In this document: piece by piece, positions 1-9,315 of the stretch
Numbering within the stretch: the stretch's first letter is position 1
Layout: each line of letters begins with the position of its first letter
From: Saccharothrix sp. S26
GTDB lineage: Bacteria; Actinomycetota; Actinomycetes; Mycobacteriales; Pseudonocardiaceae
Length of the DNA: 64,000 nt
Reading direction: 5' to 3'
Assembly (NCBI RefSeq): GCF_021390395.1
Contig: NZ_JAJUWT010000009.1
Coordinates: forward strand, 62,001 to 126,000
Program-made: the position numbers and the translations under genes
Notes under the pieces: model-generated
What the model was told of the DNA's origin: nothing
Seen by the model: the letters and a program-made list of their open reading frames with translations, nothing else
The model's database searches: none

Positions 1-31
1 GCGCCCGGACCAGCTCCGCGTAGGCCCTCAC
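1..31 (-). CDS. start of a gene cut by the window edge, possibly UbiA/EboC-like
   Basis: A GTG at 31 overlaps the TGA of the inositol-phosphate-synthase-like gene by four bases (GTGA), the coupling seen throughout this window. The ten visible codons read VRAYAELVRA. This resembles the N-terminus of small UbiA-family prenyltransferases (EboC type), which I recall next to inositol-phosphate-synthase-like genes in actinomycetes. That identification is inference from ten residues and neighbourhood only. Confidence 0.4.
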   Translation of the reverse strand, partial: MRAYAELVRA

Positions 32-1185
32 GCCAACTCCCCCGCCCACCGGTACAGCTCGCGGGTCTGCTCGGCGAACCGGTGCTCGTCGCTGCCCAGC
101 GGGTCCTTGAAGAAGAAGCCGAGCGCCCCCAACGCGCCCACCCGGCCGGCCGCGTGGGCCGCCGCGACCAGCCGGGTCAGGTCCAGCACGAGCGGCGCGG
201 CCAGTGCGGAGTCGAGCCCCGTCCAGGTCAGTTGCAGGGACATGCGCGCGCCGAGGAACCCCTCGAACGACACGTGGTCCCACGCCGTCTTCTGCTCACC
301 GAGGTCGGGCACGTTGTCGATGTGCAGCGGTGCGGTGACGCCCTCGCCCAGCAACACGGCCAGCCCGCGGGCCTTGGACTCCAGCTTGCTGCCGGCGTGC
401 GCCGGGTCCTCCAGCGTCGCGCCGTCACCGCCGCCGAGCAGGTTGGTGCCCGACCAGGACCGCACCCGCAGCGCCCGCGCGGTGAACATCGGCGCGAGCA
501 CGGTCCTGAGCAGCGTCTCCCCCGTCTTGCCGTCACGTCCCGCGTACGGCAGGTGTTCGCGGCGGGCCAGCTCGTCCAACGCGGGCAACGCCACGCCGGT
601 CGACGGGGTGAAGTCCACGAACGGGCACCCGGCCGTGAGCGCCGCGTACGCGGCCACCGAACTGGGCGGCAGCACCGACCGCGCCGGGTCGGCCAGGGCC
701 TGCTCCAACGCGGCCAGGTCGCCGTGCTCCGGCGCGACCGGCACCGGCGGCTCGGTCGAGGACACGTTGACCACGACCACGCGGGCCAGGCCGTGCCGCT
801 CGCGGAAGTCGGTGATGTCGGCGGCGAGCCGGCGGGCCGCCTCCGCCTGGCTGCCCCGGTGGGTCACGGGGTGGTAGCCGGGGCGGATCTCGGCGTCGGC
901 CGCGTTCAGGCCGTCCGCGACGGCGGCGAGCAGCCGGTGGGGCAGCACGCCGCCGGCGACGAGCTGCTCGGCGCGCTTGAGCAGCGGTGTGTCGACCACG
1001 TCGTGCCCGCCGACGACCAGGTGGTGCCAGCCCGGCATGGGCACACCGGCCAGCTCCGGTCGTTCGGTGACGCACCCGGTCGGCGGCGCCAGGCCCGCCC
1101 GCAACGCCAGCAGCCCGCTCGTCGCCGTCGTCGCGACCGATCCGCGTGCCCCCATCAGCCACAGCCCGGTGGGTTCGTCCGTCAT
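28..1185 (-). CDS. inositol-3-phosphate synthase family protein
   Basis: This 385-aa protein belongs to the myo-inositol-1-phosphate synthase family, NAD-dependent enzymes that cyclise glucose 6-phosphate. The N-terminus has a Rossmann-type glycine motif (LMGARGSVATT). The middle carries the family blocks GRDGKTGETLLRTVLAP and SWSGTNLLGGGDGATLEDP, where lysines and asparagines normally contact NAD and substrate. The ATG at 1185 follows a strong GGAGGAGGG ribosome site. It is co-directional with the large sugar operon upstream but separated from it by two strong hairpins, so it probably has its own transcript or depends on readthrough. Its stop overlaps the next gene. Bacterial members of this subgroup sit in secondary-metabolite or ebo-like loci as well as in inositol synthesis, so the true substrate is uncertain. 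Confidence 0.8.
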   Translation of the reverse strand: MTDEPTGLWLMGARGSVATTATSGLLALRAGLAPPTGCVTERPELAGVPMPGWHHLVVGGHDVVDTPLLKRAEQLVAGGVLPHRLLAAVADGLNAADAEIRPGYHPVTHRGSQAEAARRLAADITDFRERHGLARVVVVNVSSTEPPVPVAPEHGDLAALEQALADPARSVLPPSSVAAYAALTAGCPFVDFTPSTGVALPALDELARREHLPYAGRDGKTGETLLRTVLAPMFTARALRVRSWSGTNLLGGGDGATLEDPAHAGSKLESKARGLAVLLGEGVTAPLHIDNVPDLGEQKTAWDHVSFEGFLGARMSLQLTWTGLDSALAAPLVLDLTRLVAAAHAAGRVGALGALGFFFKDPLGSDEHRFAEQTRELYRWAGELA

Positions 1186-1225
1186 TGGCCACCCTCCTCC
1201 GCCCGCTCACTCACGAATCCGGTCA

Positions 1226-1265
1226 CCGGCCGGTGCCGGGACGCGGACGTCCCGGCACCGGCCGG
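1226..1265 (-). terminator. 17-bp perfect hairpin, terminator-like
   Basis: Arms 1226-1242 and 1249-1265 are perfectly complementary around a 6-nt loop (gcggac). It lies between the stop of the giant ThuA/PQQ gene and the start of the inositol-phosphate-synthase-like gene. No U-run follows, which is usual for actinomycete hairpin terminators. Confidence 0.7.
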
Positions 1266-1302
1266 GTGGGGTGCGGTCCGGCAACCGCCCCCACGTCCAG
1301 CC

Positions 1303-1327
1303 GGCCGGAGCCACACCGGCTCCGGCC
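1303..1327 (-). terminator. 10-bp perfect hairpin just after the ThuA/PQQ stop codon
   Basis: Arms ggccggagcc (1303-1312) and ggctccggcc (1318-1327) pair perfectly around a 5-nt loop, about 11 bases beyond the stop codon. With the 1226-1265 hairpin it forms a tandem terminator closing the sugar operon. Confidence 0.6.
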
Positions 1328-1338
1328 ACTGCCCTCGG

Positions 1339-4300
1339 CTACCTCACCTGCCCGCGCAGCGCCGCGATCACCACGTCGGTGTCGGCGACGAGCAGGTCGC
1401 GCACGGTCCGGTCACCCACCTTGCGGGAGACCGAGGTGCGGAAGCCCTCCAGCTTGTCGATCGCCTTGGCCGTCTTGCCGTCGAACAGCAGCCGGCGGGC
1501 GTCGTCCAGGTCGCGGTCGAGCCCGCGCGCGGTGGACGACGGGATTCGCCGTTCCGCCGCGAACCGGTCGACCAGGGCCTGCAGGTCGGGCAACGAGGTG
1601 GTGACCGTGAACGACACCACCACGTCCCGCTTGTTGCCCGCCTTGTCCGTCGCGGTCAAGGTCAGGGCGTGCGCGCCGAGCGCGAGCGTGTGCAGCGCGA
1701 CGCTCGTGCCCGACGTGATCGGCTTGCCGTCGAGCGCGGCGGTGACCGAGGCGACCCCGGAGACGGTGTCGTCGACCTGCCACGCGACGACCCGGTCCTC
1801 GGCGTGGCCGTAGCTCACCCCGTCGTGCAGCCCGGTGACCTTCACCGCCGGCGCGCTCGCGTCGACCTTGACCGACACCGAACCGGCCGCCGACCGGTTG
1901 CCCCGCACGTCGGTGGCCCGGTACTCCACCGCGTGCGTGCCGTCCCCGGTCACCCGCACCGGCGCGGTGTAGGGCCGCCAGTCGCCGCCGTCGACCCGGT
2001 ACTCCGTGCTCGCCACGCCCGAACCGGCGTCGACCGCGGTGATCGTCACGGTCGGCGAGGTGGTCCACCAGCCGCCCGAGCCGTCGGGCTGGGCCGGGTC
2101 GACGGTCGCGGTGACCTCCGGCGCGGTGGTGTCCACGCCCGACACGCGGAAGTAGTCGAAGTCGACCGTGACCGGGCCGTTGGTCTGCGACGGGCCGATC
2201 GCCATCAGGCCGAACTTCGCGTCCGGCACGTCGTTGGTGACCGGGTCGCCCAGCGACGTCCACGTGGTGCCGCCGTCGCTGATCTCGGCGCTGTAGCTGT
2301 TGCCCGCCTTCTTCAGCCTCAGGTGCCACCACCCGCTCTCCGGTGTGCCGATGGCCAGGGCCCGGTTGCCGCCCGAGCCGAACTGGCCGTTGTTCTCGGC
2401 CACCAGCTCCGCGCCCAGCGTCACGGCCTGGCCGGGCGCGTTGCGCGCGACCACGTCGAACTTCACGTAGTCGTCGTCGTTGGCGTACACCATGAACCCG
2501 GCGAGCTGCCACTGCTCGACCACCGGCGCGGCCATCCGCGTCTCGATCGTCCAGTCACCGTCGGGCGCGTCCTGGAGGACGAAGTTGCGCGGGTTGTCGT
2601 TGGACCCGCCGTTGATGTCACCGGGCAGGGTGTCGATGCTGAGCAGGCCGCCGGCCACCCGCATCGAGCCCAGGTCCGGCCGCACCACGGCGTCCCAGCG
2701 GCAGCCGTCGAGCCGGTCGCCGTCGAACTCGTCGTTCACCGGGACGTCCCGGCCGGGGTCGGCGCAGGTGATCGGCGGCATCGGCGCGTTGCGCACGACC
2801 ACCGGCGTGGACACCTTCTTGGACCGACCCGCGGTGTCGGTGACGGTGACCGACGCCTGGTAGGTGCCGTTCGCGGCGTAGGTGTGCTGCACCGTGGTGC
2901 CGGTCGCGGACGTGCCGTCACCGAGGTCCCACGCGTAGGTGAACGGCGCGTCGTTCTCCGCGTCGGTCGCCGTCGCGGTGAGCTTGGTGGTGAACGGCGC
3001 GGTGCCGGTCGCCGGGTCGGCCGTGACGACGACGTGCGGCGCGGCGTTGACCGACACGCCCTTGCCGATGAACGTGAACGAGTCGAGCGTGAACTGGTTG
3101 GCCGGGCCGCGGGACACCGCGACCAGCTTGAACGTGCCGCCGGGGTCGGTGACGGCGACGTCGGGCGCGGTGGCGTACCGGTCGAGGCCGCCGGTGGCCG
3201 GCACCGCGATCGTGGCCAGGAGGTCGCCGGTCGGCGAGTCCTTGCGCAGTTCGATGGAACCGCCGGCGGCCGTGGACGCCACCCGTGCGGTGACGCGGTC
3301 GATCTGGTGCAGGTTCACCGGCTCGAAGGCGATCCAGTCGCCGTCTCCGAGGTCGCCGACCCGCTTGCCCGACTCGGCGGCCGCGTCGGCCGTGACGAGG
3401 ACCCCGGACGACTGCTGGTGGAACTCGGCCTGCTTGTGCTTGGGCTGGATCACCGCGAGGTCGCGGCCGACCAGCGGCGGCAGGGCACCCGCGCCGCCGT
3501 CGGTGTAGGACGCGTCGACGGAGTAGAAGATGTCCGCGTCGGCGTGGCCCTCGTCGACCAGGGTGGCGAACTCGCCCTCGCAGGCGTTGATCTGGTCGAT
3601 CGGGTGGGCGTGCGCCTCGTGGCCGAGCGCGGGTTGCAGGACAGCCTTGGCGCAGTTCGGCTCGCCGTCCTCCGGGTCGGTGATGTCGAGGTCGAAGGCG
3701 ACCTTGTCGCCGAAGTCGAAGAACCCGCCGTCGACCGGTGCGGTCATCCTCACCGCGGGCGCGGTGTTGCCGACCGTGACCTGCACGTTGGTCACGCCGC
3801 TCTTGCCCGACGCGTCGGTCACGGTGAGCTGCGCGTTGTAGACGCCGTTGGACTGGTAGGTGTGGGTCGGTTCGGCCTCGGTGGACGTGCCGCCGTCGCC
3901 GAACGTCCACGCGTAGCTCAGCGGCGTGTTCTCCGGGTCGGTCGACTGGGTGCCGGAGAACTCGACCGGCAGCGGGGCCTGGCCCGAGGACGGCGTGGCC
4001 GTCGCCTTCGCGGTCGGTCGCCGGTTGCCCTGGGTGTAGTCGATCCGGTAGATGCCGGAGTCGGGGTTGTCCCGGCCGTAGCCGCCGCCCCACTCCACGA
4101 TGTACATGGCGCCGTCCGGGCCGAACTTCATGTCCATCGGGGCCAGCGTCGTGACGCTCTTGAGCCACTCGTTGATCTTGAGCAGGCCGCCCTGGTCGTC
4201 CTGCGAGAACGTCCAGAACCTGTTGCGCGCCCAGTCGTAGAAGAACGGCTTGCCGTCGTAGTACTGGGGGAACTTCACGTCCGATTGGAGGTTCGGGTCG

Positions 4301-6153
4301 AACTCGTAACGCGGGCCGGCCATGGGCGCCTCGCCGCCGGTGCCCATCTCGGGGAACTCGTCGCCCTCGGCGCCGTTGCCGTACCAGACGTCGGCGGCCT
4401 TGGCGGCGGGCAGGTTCGTCAGGCCGGTGTTGTTCGGCGAGTCGTTGACCGGCTTCGCGCAGTCGAACTTGGCCTTGGAGGTGTTGGTGGCGAAGTCGAA
4501 GTCGTTGAACGGCGTGTTGTTGCCGACGCAGTAAGGCCAGCCGTAGTTGCCCGGCTCCTTGATGACGTTCCACTCGACCAGGCCGCCGGGACCGCGCGAG
4601 GGGTTGTCCCCGCCGGCGTCCGGACCGTAGTCGGCCATGTAGAGCGTGCCGTCGGAGGCGACGTTGAAGCGGAACGGGTTGCGGAAGCCCATGGCGTAGA
4701 TCTCGGGCCGGGTCTTCTCCGTGCCCGGCGCGAACATGTTGCCCGCCGGGATGGTGTAGGTGCCGTCCGGCTCCGGGTGGATGCGCAGGATCTTGCCGCG
4801 CAGGTCGTTGGTGTTGGCCGAGGTCTTCTGCGCGTCGAACAGGTCGTGGCCGGGGCGCTCGTCGATCGGGGCGTACCCGCTGGACTGGAACGGGTTGGTG
4901 TCGTCGCCGACGCCCACGTAGAGGTTGCCGTTGGGGCCGAACTCCAGGTAGCCGCCGGTGTGGCCGGGCTCCTCGCGGCGCGAGGCGGGCACCTCCAGCA
5001 GGACCTTCTCGCTGTCGGGGCGGATCACGTCGCCCTCGACGGTGAACCGGGACAGCCGGTTGATCTCGGCGTTGCCCGCCGGGGAGTAGTACGCGTAGAG
5101 GTGGTTGCTGGTGGCGAAGTCCGGCGCGAGCGCCAGGGACACCAGGCCGTCCTCGCCGCCGCTGTAGACGGGCAGCGACAGCGCGGTCGACGTGGCGCCG
5201 GAGGCGGGGTCGTGCACCCGGATCTGGCCGAGCAGCTCGGTGAAGAACACCCGGCCGTCCGGCGCGATGTCGAGCGTGGTGGGCGCGCGGGTGCTGTCGT
5301 CCAGCGTCACCTTCTCGAAGCTGGTGTCGACGGTGGCGCCGCAGTCCGACGGCACGACGCCGGCGGCGGTGCGGATGCCGCCCAGGACGTGCGCGACGAA
5401 GTTCGACTCGGTGTAGTCGGCGGCGTTGTGGCCCATGCCGGTCGCCCAGACGCGGCCGCCCTCGGCGTCACGGCACCAGCTGATCGGGTGGTCGTGGCCC
5501 ATGGCCTCGGAGCCCGGGTCGTAGGTCTTCTCGTCGACCTCGACCAGCGGGTGGACCTTGCCGCGCATGCTGGGCTTGAAGTTGTACCACTCCTCGGCCT
5601 TCTGCCAGCGGTCCGGCAGGTGCTTGGTCGACTCGTGCACCTCGTCGACCTGGTAGGAGGTGGCGGTCAGGCCGTTGGCGGAGTGCGCGGTCATGTGCGC
5701 GCCGCCGTTGACGAAGTCGTCCCACCACGGGAACGACGACTCGATGTTCATGTCGGTCGCGTTGTGGACCGCGACGATGCCGCCGCCGTTGTTGACGAAC
5801 TTCTTCACGGCCGCGCGCTGGGCGTCGGTGTCCCAGACCATGCCGCCGTTCTGGAGCATGATGACGACGTCGAAGCCGGACAGGTTCTCGTCGGTGAACT
5901 GGTTGGCGTCCTCGCTGTGGACCACCTCGAAGTGGTGGTCGGCGGCGAGCTTCTCGACCATCGCCACACCGGCGGGGATGGAGTCGTGCCGGTAGGCGCC
6001 CGCGGCGGTCTTGGTGAACAGCAGGGCGCGGAACTCGGCCGGCGCGTCGTGGCCGGGGTGGGCCGCCGCGGTCGCGGGCAGCAGCCCGGCCACGACGAGG
6101 GCGGCCAGCACCAGGGCGAAGACCCTGGGCGAGCGGAATACAGGGGTTCTCAC
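1339..6153 (-). CDS. secreted ThuA-domain / PQQ-type sugar dehydrogenase multidomain protein
   Basis: This 1604-aa exported protein has a signal peptide (1-31, ending ATAAA). The domains in order are: a ThuA-like flavodoxin-fold domain (about 38-275), a six-bladed glucose/sorbosone dehydrogenase-type beta-propeller (about 283-711; blocks NDLRGKILRIHPEPDG, MGFRNPFR, GNYGWPYC), a PKD domain (714-796), a CBM6-like sandwich (918-1030), a second PKD (1034-1121), a LamG/DUF1349-like sandwich (1134-1334), Ig-like segments (1341-1521) and a helical FIMAH-like C-terminus. The GTG at 6153 is the only in-frame start after a TGA ten bases upstream; its ribosome site is weak. Family knowledge suggests oxidation of a sugar or glycan outside the cell. 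It is the last gene of the ABC operon, so it probably acts on the substrate that operon imports. A paralogue lies at 25.1-30.6 kb. Confidence 0.85.
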   Translation of the reverse strand: MRTPVFRSPRVFALVLAALVVAGLLPATAAAHPGHDAPAEFRALLFTKTAAGAYRHDSIPAGVAMVEKLAADHHFEVVHSEDANQFTDENLSGFDVVIMLQNGGMVWDTDAQRAAVKKFVNNGGGIVAVHNATDMNIESSFPWWDDFVNGGAHMTAHSANGLTATSYQVDEVHESTKHLPDRWQKAEEWYNFKPSMRGKVHPLVEVDEKTYDPGSEAMGHDHPISWCRDAEGGRVWATGMGHNAADYTESNFVAHVLGGIRTAAGVVPSDCGATVDTSFEKVTLDDSTRAPTTLDIAPDGRVFFTELLGQIRVHDPASGATSTALSLPVYSGGEDGLVSLALAPDFATSNHLYAYYSPAGNAEINRLSRFTVEGDVIRPDSEKVLLEVPASRREEPGHTGGYLEFGPNGNLYVGVGDDTNPFQSSGYAPIDERPGHDLFDAQKTSANTNDLRGKILRIHPEPDGTYTIPAGNMFAPGTEKTRPEIYAMGFRNPFRFNVASDGTLYMADYGPDAGGDNPSRGPGGLVEWNVIKEPGNYGWPYCVGNNTPFNDFDFATNTSKAKFDCAKPVNDSPNNTGLTNLPAAKAADVWYGNGAEGDEFPEMGTGGEAPMAGPRYEFDPNLQSDVKFPQYYDGKPFFYDWARNRFWTFSQDDQGGLLKINEWLKSVTTLAPMDMKFGPDGAMYIVEWGGGYGRDNPDSGIYRIDYTQGNRRPTAKATATPSSGQAPLPVEFSGTQSTDPENTPLSYAWTFGDGGTSTEAEPTHTYQSNGVYNAQLTVTDASGKSGVTNVQVTVGNTAPAVRMTAPVDGGFFDFGDKVAFDLDITDPEDGEPNCAKAVLQPALGHEAHAHPIDQINACEGEFATLVDEGHADADIFYSVDASYTDGGAGALPPLVGRDLAVIQPKHKQAEFHQQSSGVLVTADAAAESGKRVGDLGDGDWIAFEPVNLHQIDRVTARVASTAAGGSIELRKDSPTGDLLATIAVPATGGLDRYATAPDVAVTDPGGTFKLVAVSRGPANQFTLDSFTFIGKGVSVNAAPHVVVTADPATGTAPFTTKLTATATDAENDAPFTYAWDLGDGTSATGTTVQHTYAANGTYQASVTVTDTAGRSKKVSTPVVVRNAPMPPITCADPGRDVPVNDEFDGDRLDGCRWDAVVRPDLGSMRVAGGLLSIDTLPGDINGGSNDNPRNFVLQDAPDGDWTIETRMAAPVVEQWQLAGFMVYANDDDYVKFDVVARNAPGQAVTLGAELVAENNGQFGSGGNRALAIGTPESGWWHLRLKKAGNSYSAEISDGGTTWTSLGDPVTNDVPDAKFGLMAIGPSQTNGPVTVDFDYFRVSGVDTTAPEVTATVDPAQPDGSGGWWTTSPTVTITAVDAGSGVASTEYRVDGGDWRPYTAPVRVTGDGTHAVEYRATDVRGNRSAAGSVSVKVDASAPAVKVTGLHDGVSYGHAEDRVVAWQVDDTVSGVASVTAALDGKPITSGTSVALHTLALGAHALTLTATDKAGNKRDVVVSFTVTTSLPDLQALVDRFAAERRIPSSTARGLDRDLDDARRLLFDGKTAKAIDKLEGFRTSVSRKVGDRTVRDLLVADTDVVIAALRGQVR

Positions 6154-6218
6154 TGTTCTTCACACGCTTTCTGTTCCGCCCGGCGTGCCGGCGCCGGTGT
6201 GTTTCGGGTGACGGGCGG

Positions 6219-7076
6219 TCAGCGGGTGCCGATCACCTCCTTCAGGAACCTCAGGCCGTCGGTGGCGAGCGCGTCCTGGGTGGGCGCGAGCGGTCGCCAG
6301 ATGGACGCGGCGGTCGCGATGCTGGCGTTCTCGCCGGTGAACGACTCGATGCACAGCGGCCCGGTGTAGCGGGCCTCGGCGAGGGCGGCGACGACGTCGG
6401 CCCAGTCCAGGTGGTCGTCGCCGGGCGTGCCGCGGTCGTTGCCGCACACCTGGACGTGCGCGATCCGGTCCCGGGCCGACCGGATCGCGTCGCCGACGTG
6501 CTTCTCCTCGATGTTCTGGTGGTAGACGTCGACCGCGACGCCGCACCCGTCGACGGGCAGGCCGTCGAGCGCGGCGAGGGTCTGGCCGATCGTGTTGAGC
6601 AGGCTGGTCTCGTAGCGGTTGAGCGGTTCGACGGCCACCCGCACGCCGGCGGCGCGGGCGTGCTCGACCACCGGGGCGAGGTTGTCGCGCAGTTCGGCGA
6701 GCCGGTCGTGCCGCTCCCGGTCCGTCATCCGCCACGTGCGGCCGACCGAGGCGTAGGCCGGGCCCGCGATCGCGGCCGAGCCGACCTCGGCCGCCACGTC
6801 CACGACCCGCCGCAGGTAGTCCTGGGTGGCCGCGACGGTCGCGGCGTCCGCCGCGACCAGCTCCCGGCCCGGCGGCATGACCAGGCACACGGCGGCCGCG
6901 AGCCCGTGGTCGGCCAGCACCCGCGCGGCCCGCGCCGGGTCCCAGTCGCCGACCTGCTCCACCGGGAGTTCGAGCACGTCGAACCCCCAGCCGGCCACCC
7001 GCGCGGCCAACTCGGCGAGGGTCGCGTCGCGCAACGGCGACGTCCACACCCACGTGCTCACACCGATCGCGTGCAC
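6219..7076 (-). CDS. sugar isomerase/epimerase, D-psicose 3-epimerase-like TIM barrel
   Basis: This 285-aa cytoplasmic TIM-barrel protein is of the xylose-isomerase-like/AP-endonuclease-2 superfamily. It has the metal-ligand pattern of ketose 3-epimerases: Glu in AVEPLNRYETS, Asp and His in VDVYHQNIEE, His in HVQVCGNDRG and Glu in LCIESF. Such enzymes interconvert ketoses or act on 3-keto sugars. The GTG at 7076 is chosen because GGAGG lies five bases upstream and the barrel starts directly (HAIGVSTW); a longer frame upstream lacks homology-like sequence. It sits 29 bases after the binding-protein gene and 65 bases before the ThuA/PQQ gene, in the same operon. The exact substrate is unknown. 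Confidence 0.8.
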   Translation of the reverse strand: MHAIGVSTWVWTSPLRDATLAELAARVAGWGFDVLELPVEQVGDWDPARAARVLADHGLAAAVCLVMPPGRELVAADAATVAATQDYLRRVVDVAAEVGSAAIAGPAYASVGRTWRMTDRERHDRLAELRDNLAPVVEHARAAGVRVAVEPLNRYETSLLNTIGQTLAALDGLPVDGCGVAVDVYHQNIEEKHVGDAIRSARDRIAHVQVCGNDRGTPGDDHLDWADVVAALAEARYTGPLCIESFTGENASIATAASIWRPLAPTQDALATDGLRFLKEVIGTR

Positions 7077-7105
7077 TGTTCCTCCGTCCGGGCCGGGTCG
7101 TCCGG

Positions 7106-8287
7106 TCACTTCCAGGGCGCGGGGTAGCCGGGCATCGACTCGCAGCCGCACATCGCGTAGTGCAGCGGCGGCATGTCCTGCTTGAGGAAGTCCTGGAGGG
7201 TGTCCTGGGTGACCTTCGGCTGCGGCAGCACCCATTCCTTCGGCACCTGCCGGCCGTTGAGGATCTTCAGCGCGGCGATGACCGGGGTGCGCCACTGGTA
7301 GGTCGGGTAGGTCGGGGCGACGGCGGTCATCTTCTCGTCCGCCCACAGCCGCAGGAAGTCCTGCTGGTCCTCGCCGACGAACGCCGGGATCGGCACGCCC
7401 GCGTCCTGGAACGCCTCGACCGCGGCCACGGCCGTCGCGCCCGCGTCCATCCAGACGCCGTCGATCTGGCCTTCGCGCTGGAGGTAGTCCCCGACGATCG
7501 TCTTGGTCTTGGCCGCGTCACCGTCGGTGAACTCGACACCGACGACCTTCAGCTCGCTGCCGGCGAAGATCTCGTTCGCCGCGGCCCACCGCTGCTCCAG
7601 CACGTCCACGCCGGGCAGGATGCGCAGCGCGAGCACCTTGCCGCCCGGCTTCACCTTCTCCTTGAGGAACTCCGCGCCGTCCGCGCCGAACGCGAACCCG
7701 CCGATCGGGTGGATGAACGTCACCGGGCAGGTGGAGTTGACGCCGCGGTCGAACACGATCACCGGGACGTTGGTCTTGCACGCCGCCTCGATGGCCGGGG
7801 TGAGGGTGGCCGTCGTGTTCGGGGACACGATGAGCGCGCTGCACCCCTGCGAGGCGAACGACTGGACGTCGCTGATCTGCTTGTCGTCCTTGGCCTCCGC
7901 GTCGAGCACGGTGAACTTGGTGATCTCCGGGTGCAGCTTCACCTCCTCCTGCATGGTCTTGAAGCCGACCTGCCGCCACGGGTTGTCGACCGAGGCGTTG
8001 GAGAAGCACAGGTGGTAGCCGCCGCCCGGCTTGGCGTACTTCGCCGTGTCGACCAGCTCGGGCGAGATCATCTGCTCCCACGGCTTGTCGGCCGGTCCTT
8101 CGGGCGTGGTGGAGCGGAACTTCAACTGGCGCTCGTAACGCGCCTGGTCGAAGAACTCCGACTTCGCGCCGGCGTCCTTGGCCGCGCCCGTCGTACCGGG
8201 CGTGCCGGTGTCGGCGGGCAGGTCGCTGCTGCAGCCGGCCATGGCCAGCAGGCCCGCGACGGCCACGACGGACCACTTCCTGTTCAT
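7106..8287 (-). CDS. ABC sugar transporter substrate-binding lipoprotein
   Basis: This 393-aa lipoprotein is the periplasmic-binding-protein type 1 component (RbsB/XylF class) of a CUT2-like sugar importer. The signal peptide ends in the lipobox LLAMAGC, giving a lipidated Cys anchored outside the membrane, followed by a Gly/Thr/Ala-rich linker. Two ligand-binding lobes follow (ISDVQSFASQGCSALIVSP; VPVIVFDRGV). The ATG at 8287 has AAGGAG seven bases upstream. It contains several extra Cys residues, including a CGC pair near the C-terminus, unusual for RbsB-type proteins. It follows the two permease genes. The ligand is inferred to be a sugar or oxidised sugar from the operon content. Confidence 0.88.
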   Translation of the reverse strand: MNRKWSVVAVAGLLAMAGCSSDLPADTGTPGTTGAAKDAGAKSEFFDQARYERQLKFRSTTPEGPADKPWEQMISPELVDTAKYAKPGGGYHLCFSNASVDNPWRQVGFKTMQEEVKLHPEITKFTVLDAEAKDDKQISDVQSFASQGCSALIVSPNTTATLTPAIEAACKTNVPVIVFDRGVNSTCPVTFIHPIGGFAFGADGAEFLKEKVKPGGKVLALRILPGVDVLEQRWAAANEIFAGSELKVVGVEFTDGDAAKTKTIVGDYLQREGQIDGVWMDAGATAVAAVEAFQDAGVPIPAFVGEDQQDFLRLWADEKMTAVAPTYPTYQWRTPVIAALKILNGRQVPKEWVLPQPKVTQDTLQDFLKQDMPPLHYAMCGCESMPGYPAPWK

Positions 8288-8310
8288 CGGATCTCCTTGT
8301 GCGGCGGGTG

Positions 8311-9315
8311 CTAGGGACGTGCGGGCTCGGGCGTGCGGGCGGCGCGGGACTTCAGCCGCGCGGTGACGCCGAGGGAGGCGTAGGCGACGGCGGCGATGAT
8401 GATCACGCCTTGGACGGCGGACTCCAGCGCGCCGGCGACGCCGAGCAGGTTGAGCAGGGAGAACAGCGATTCGAGGGTCAGGGCGCCGGCGGCCGCGGCG
8501 ACGACGGAACCCCGTCCGCCGCCGAGCAGGACGCCGCCGAGGACGACGGCGGTGATGGCGCGGAACTCCAGTCCCTGGCCGACCTGCGCCGACACGCCCG
8601 CGAACCCGCCGAGCAGGATCGCGGCCAGCGCCGCGAGCAGCCCGGACAGCGCGAACGCCAGCACCTTCAGGCGGTCGACGCGACCGCCGGCCAGGCGCAC
8701 CGCGTCCTCGTTGTCGCCGACCGCGACCAGCGTGCGGCCGGTGCCGCCGCGCATGAACAGCACCGCGGCGACGAGGACGGCCAGCAGGATGACCACCGAC
8801 CACGGCAGGAGGCCGAGGACGGGCAGGTCGACGCCGCCGCGGCCGAACACCCGGAACGACGGTGACAGCGCGCCGCGCGGTGCGCCGCCGGTCCACAGGA
8901 ACACCGCGCCGTCGAGGATGAGCAGCATCCCGAGGGTCACGATGAACGACGGCACCAGCAGCTTGGTCGTGACCAGCCCGTTGACCAGGCCGACCAGCAG
9001 GCCGAAGCCCAGCAGCAGCGCGATCACCCACACGGTGTTCGCGTCGTCGCCTTCGATCAGCCGCGCGGCGATCACCACCTCGGCGGTGACCAATGAGCCG
9101 ACCGACAGGTCGAACCCGCCGGAGACGATGACGAAGTACTGGCCGATGGCGAGCAGCACCAGCGGCGCGGCGCGCTTGAGCAGCGCCAGGTAGCCGGCCG
9201 GTTCGGCGTAGGCGGGGCCGGCGAAGGCCAGCGCCACCAGCAGCACGGCCAGGACAGCCAGCACGGGCGCGGTGCCGTCCGCCAGGCGGGGCCGCCACGT
9301 GGTCGGCGCGTTCAC
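8311..9315 (-). CDS. ABC sugar transporter permease (second)
   Basis: This 334-aa integral membrane protein of the BPD_transp_2 (RbsC-like) family has about eight to ten hydrophobic segments and the conserved loop QYFVIVSGGFDLSVGSLV with the family G-x-DLS-V-G signature. The GTG at 9315 overlaps the stop of the preceding permease by four bases and has AGGAGG eight bases upstream, so a longer upstream frame is rejected. With the neighbouring permease it probably forms a heterodimeric channel. The second cassette (21 kb) has only one permease. Confidence 0.88.
   Translation of the reverse strand: MNAPTTWRPRLADGTAPVLAVLAVLLVALAFAGPAYAEPAGYLALLKRAAPLVLLAIGQYFVIVSGGFDLSVGSLVTAEVVIAARLIEGDDANTVWVIALLLGFGLLVGLVNGLVTTKLLVPSFIVTLGMLLILDGAVFLWTGGAPRGALSPSFRVFGRGGVDLPVLGLLPWSVVILLAVLVAAVLFMRGGTGRTLVAVGDNEDAVRLAGGRVDRLKVLAFALSGLLAALAAILLGGFAGVSAQVGQGLEFRAITAVVLGGVLLGGGRGSVVAAAAGALTLESLFSLLNLLGVAGALESAVQGVIIIAAVAYASLGVTARLKSRAARTPEPARP

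Noticed and set aside
82..6369. A 2095-codon open frame on the plus strand
   Set aside because: It is antisense to the well-supported ThuA/PQQ gene, rich in Arg/Val/Gly/His without domains, and arises from third-position GC bias of the opposite strand.
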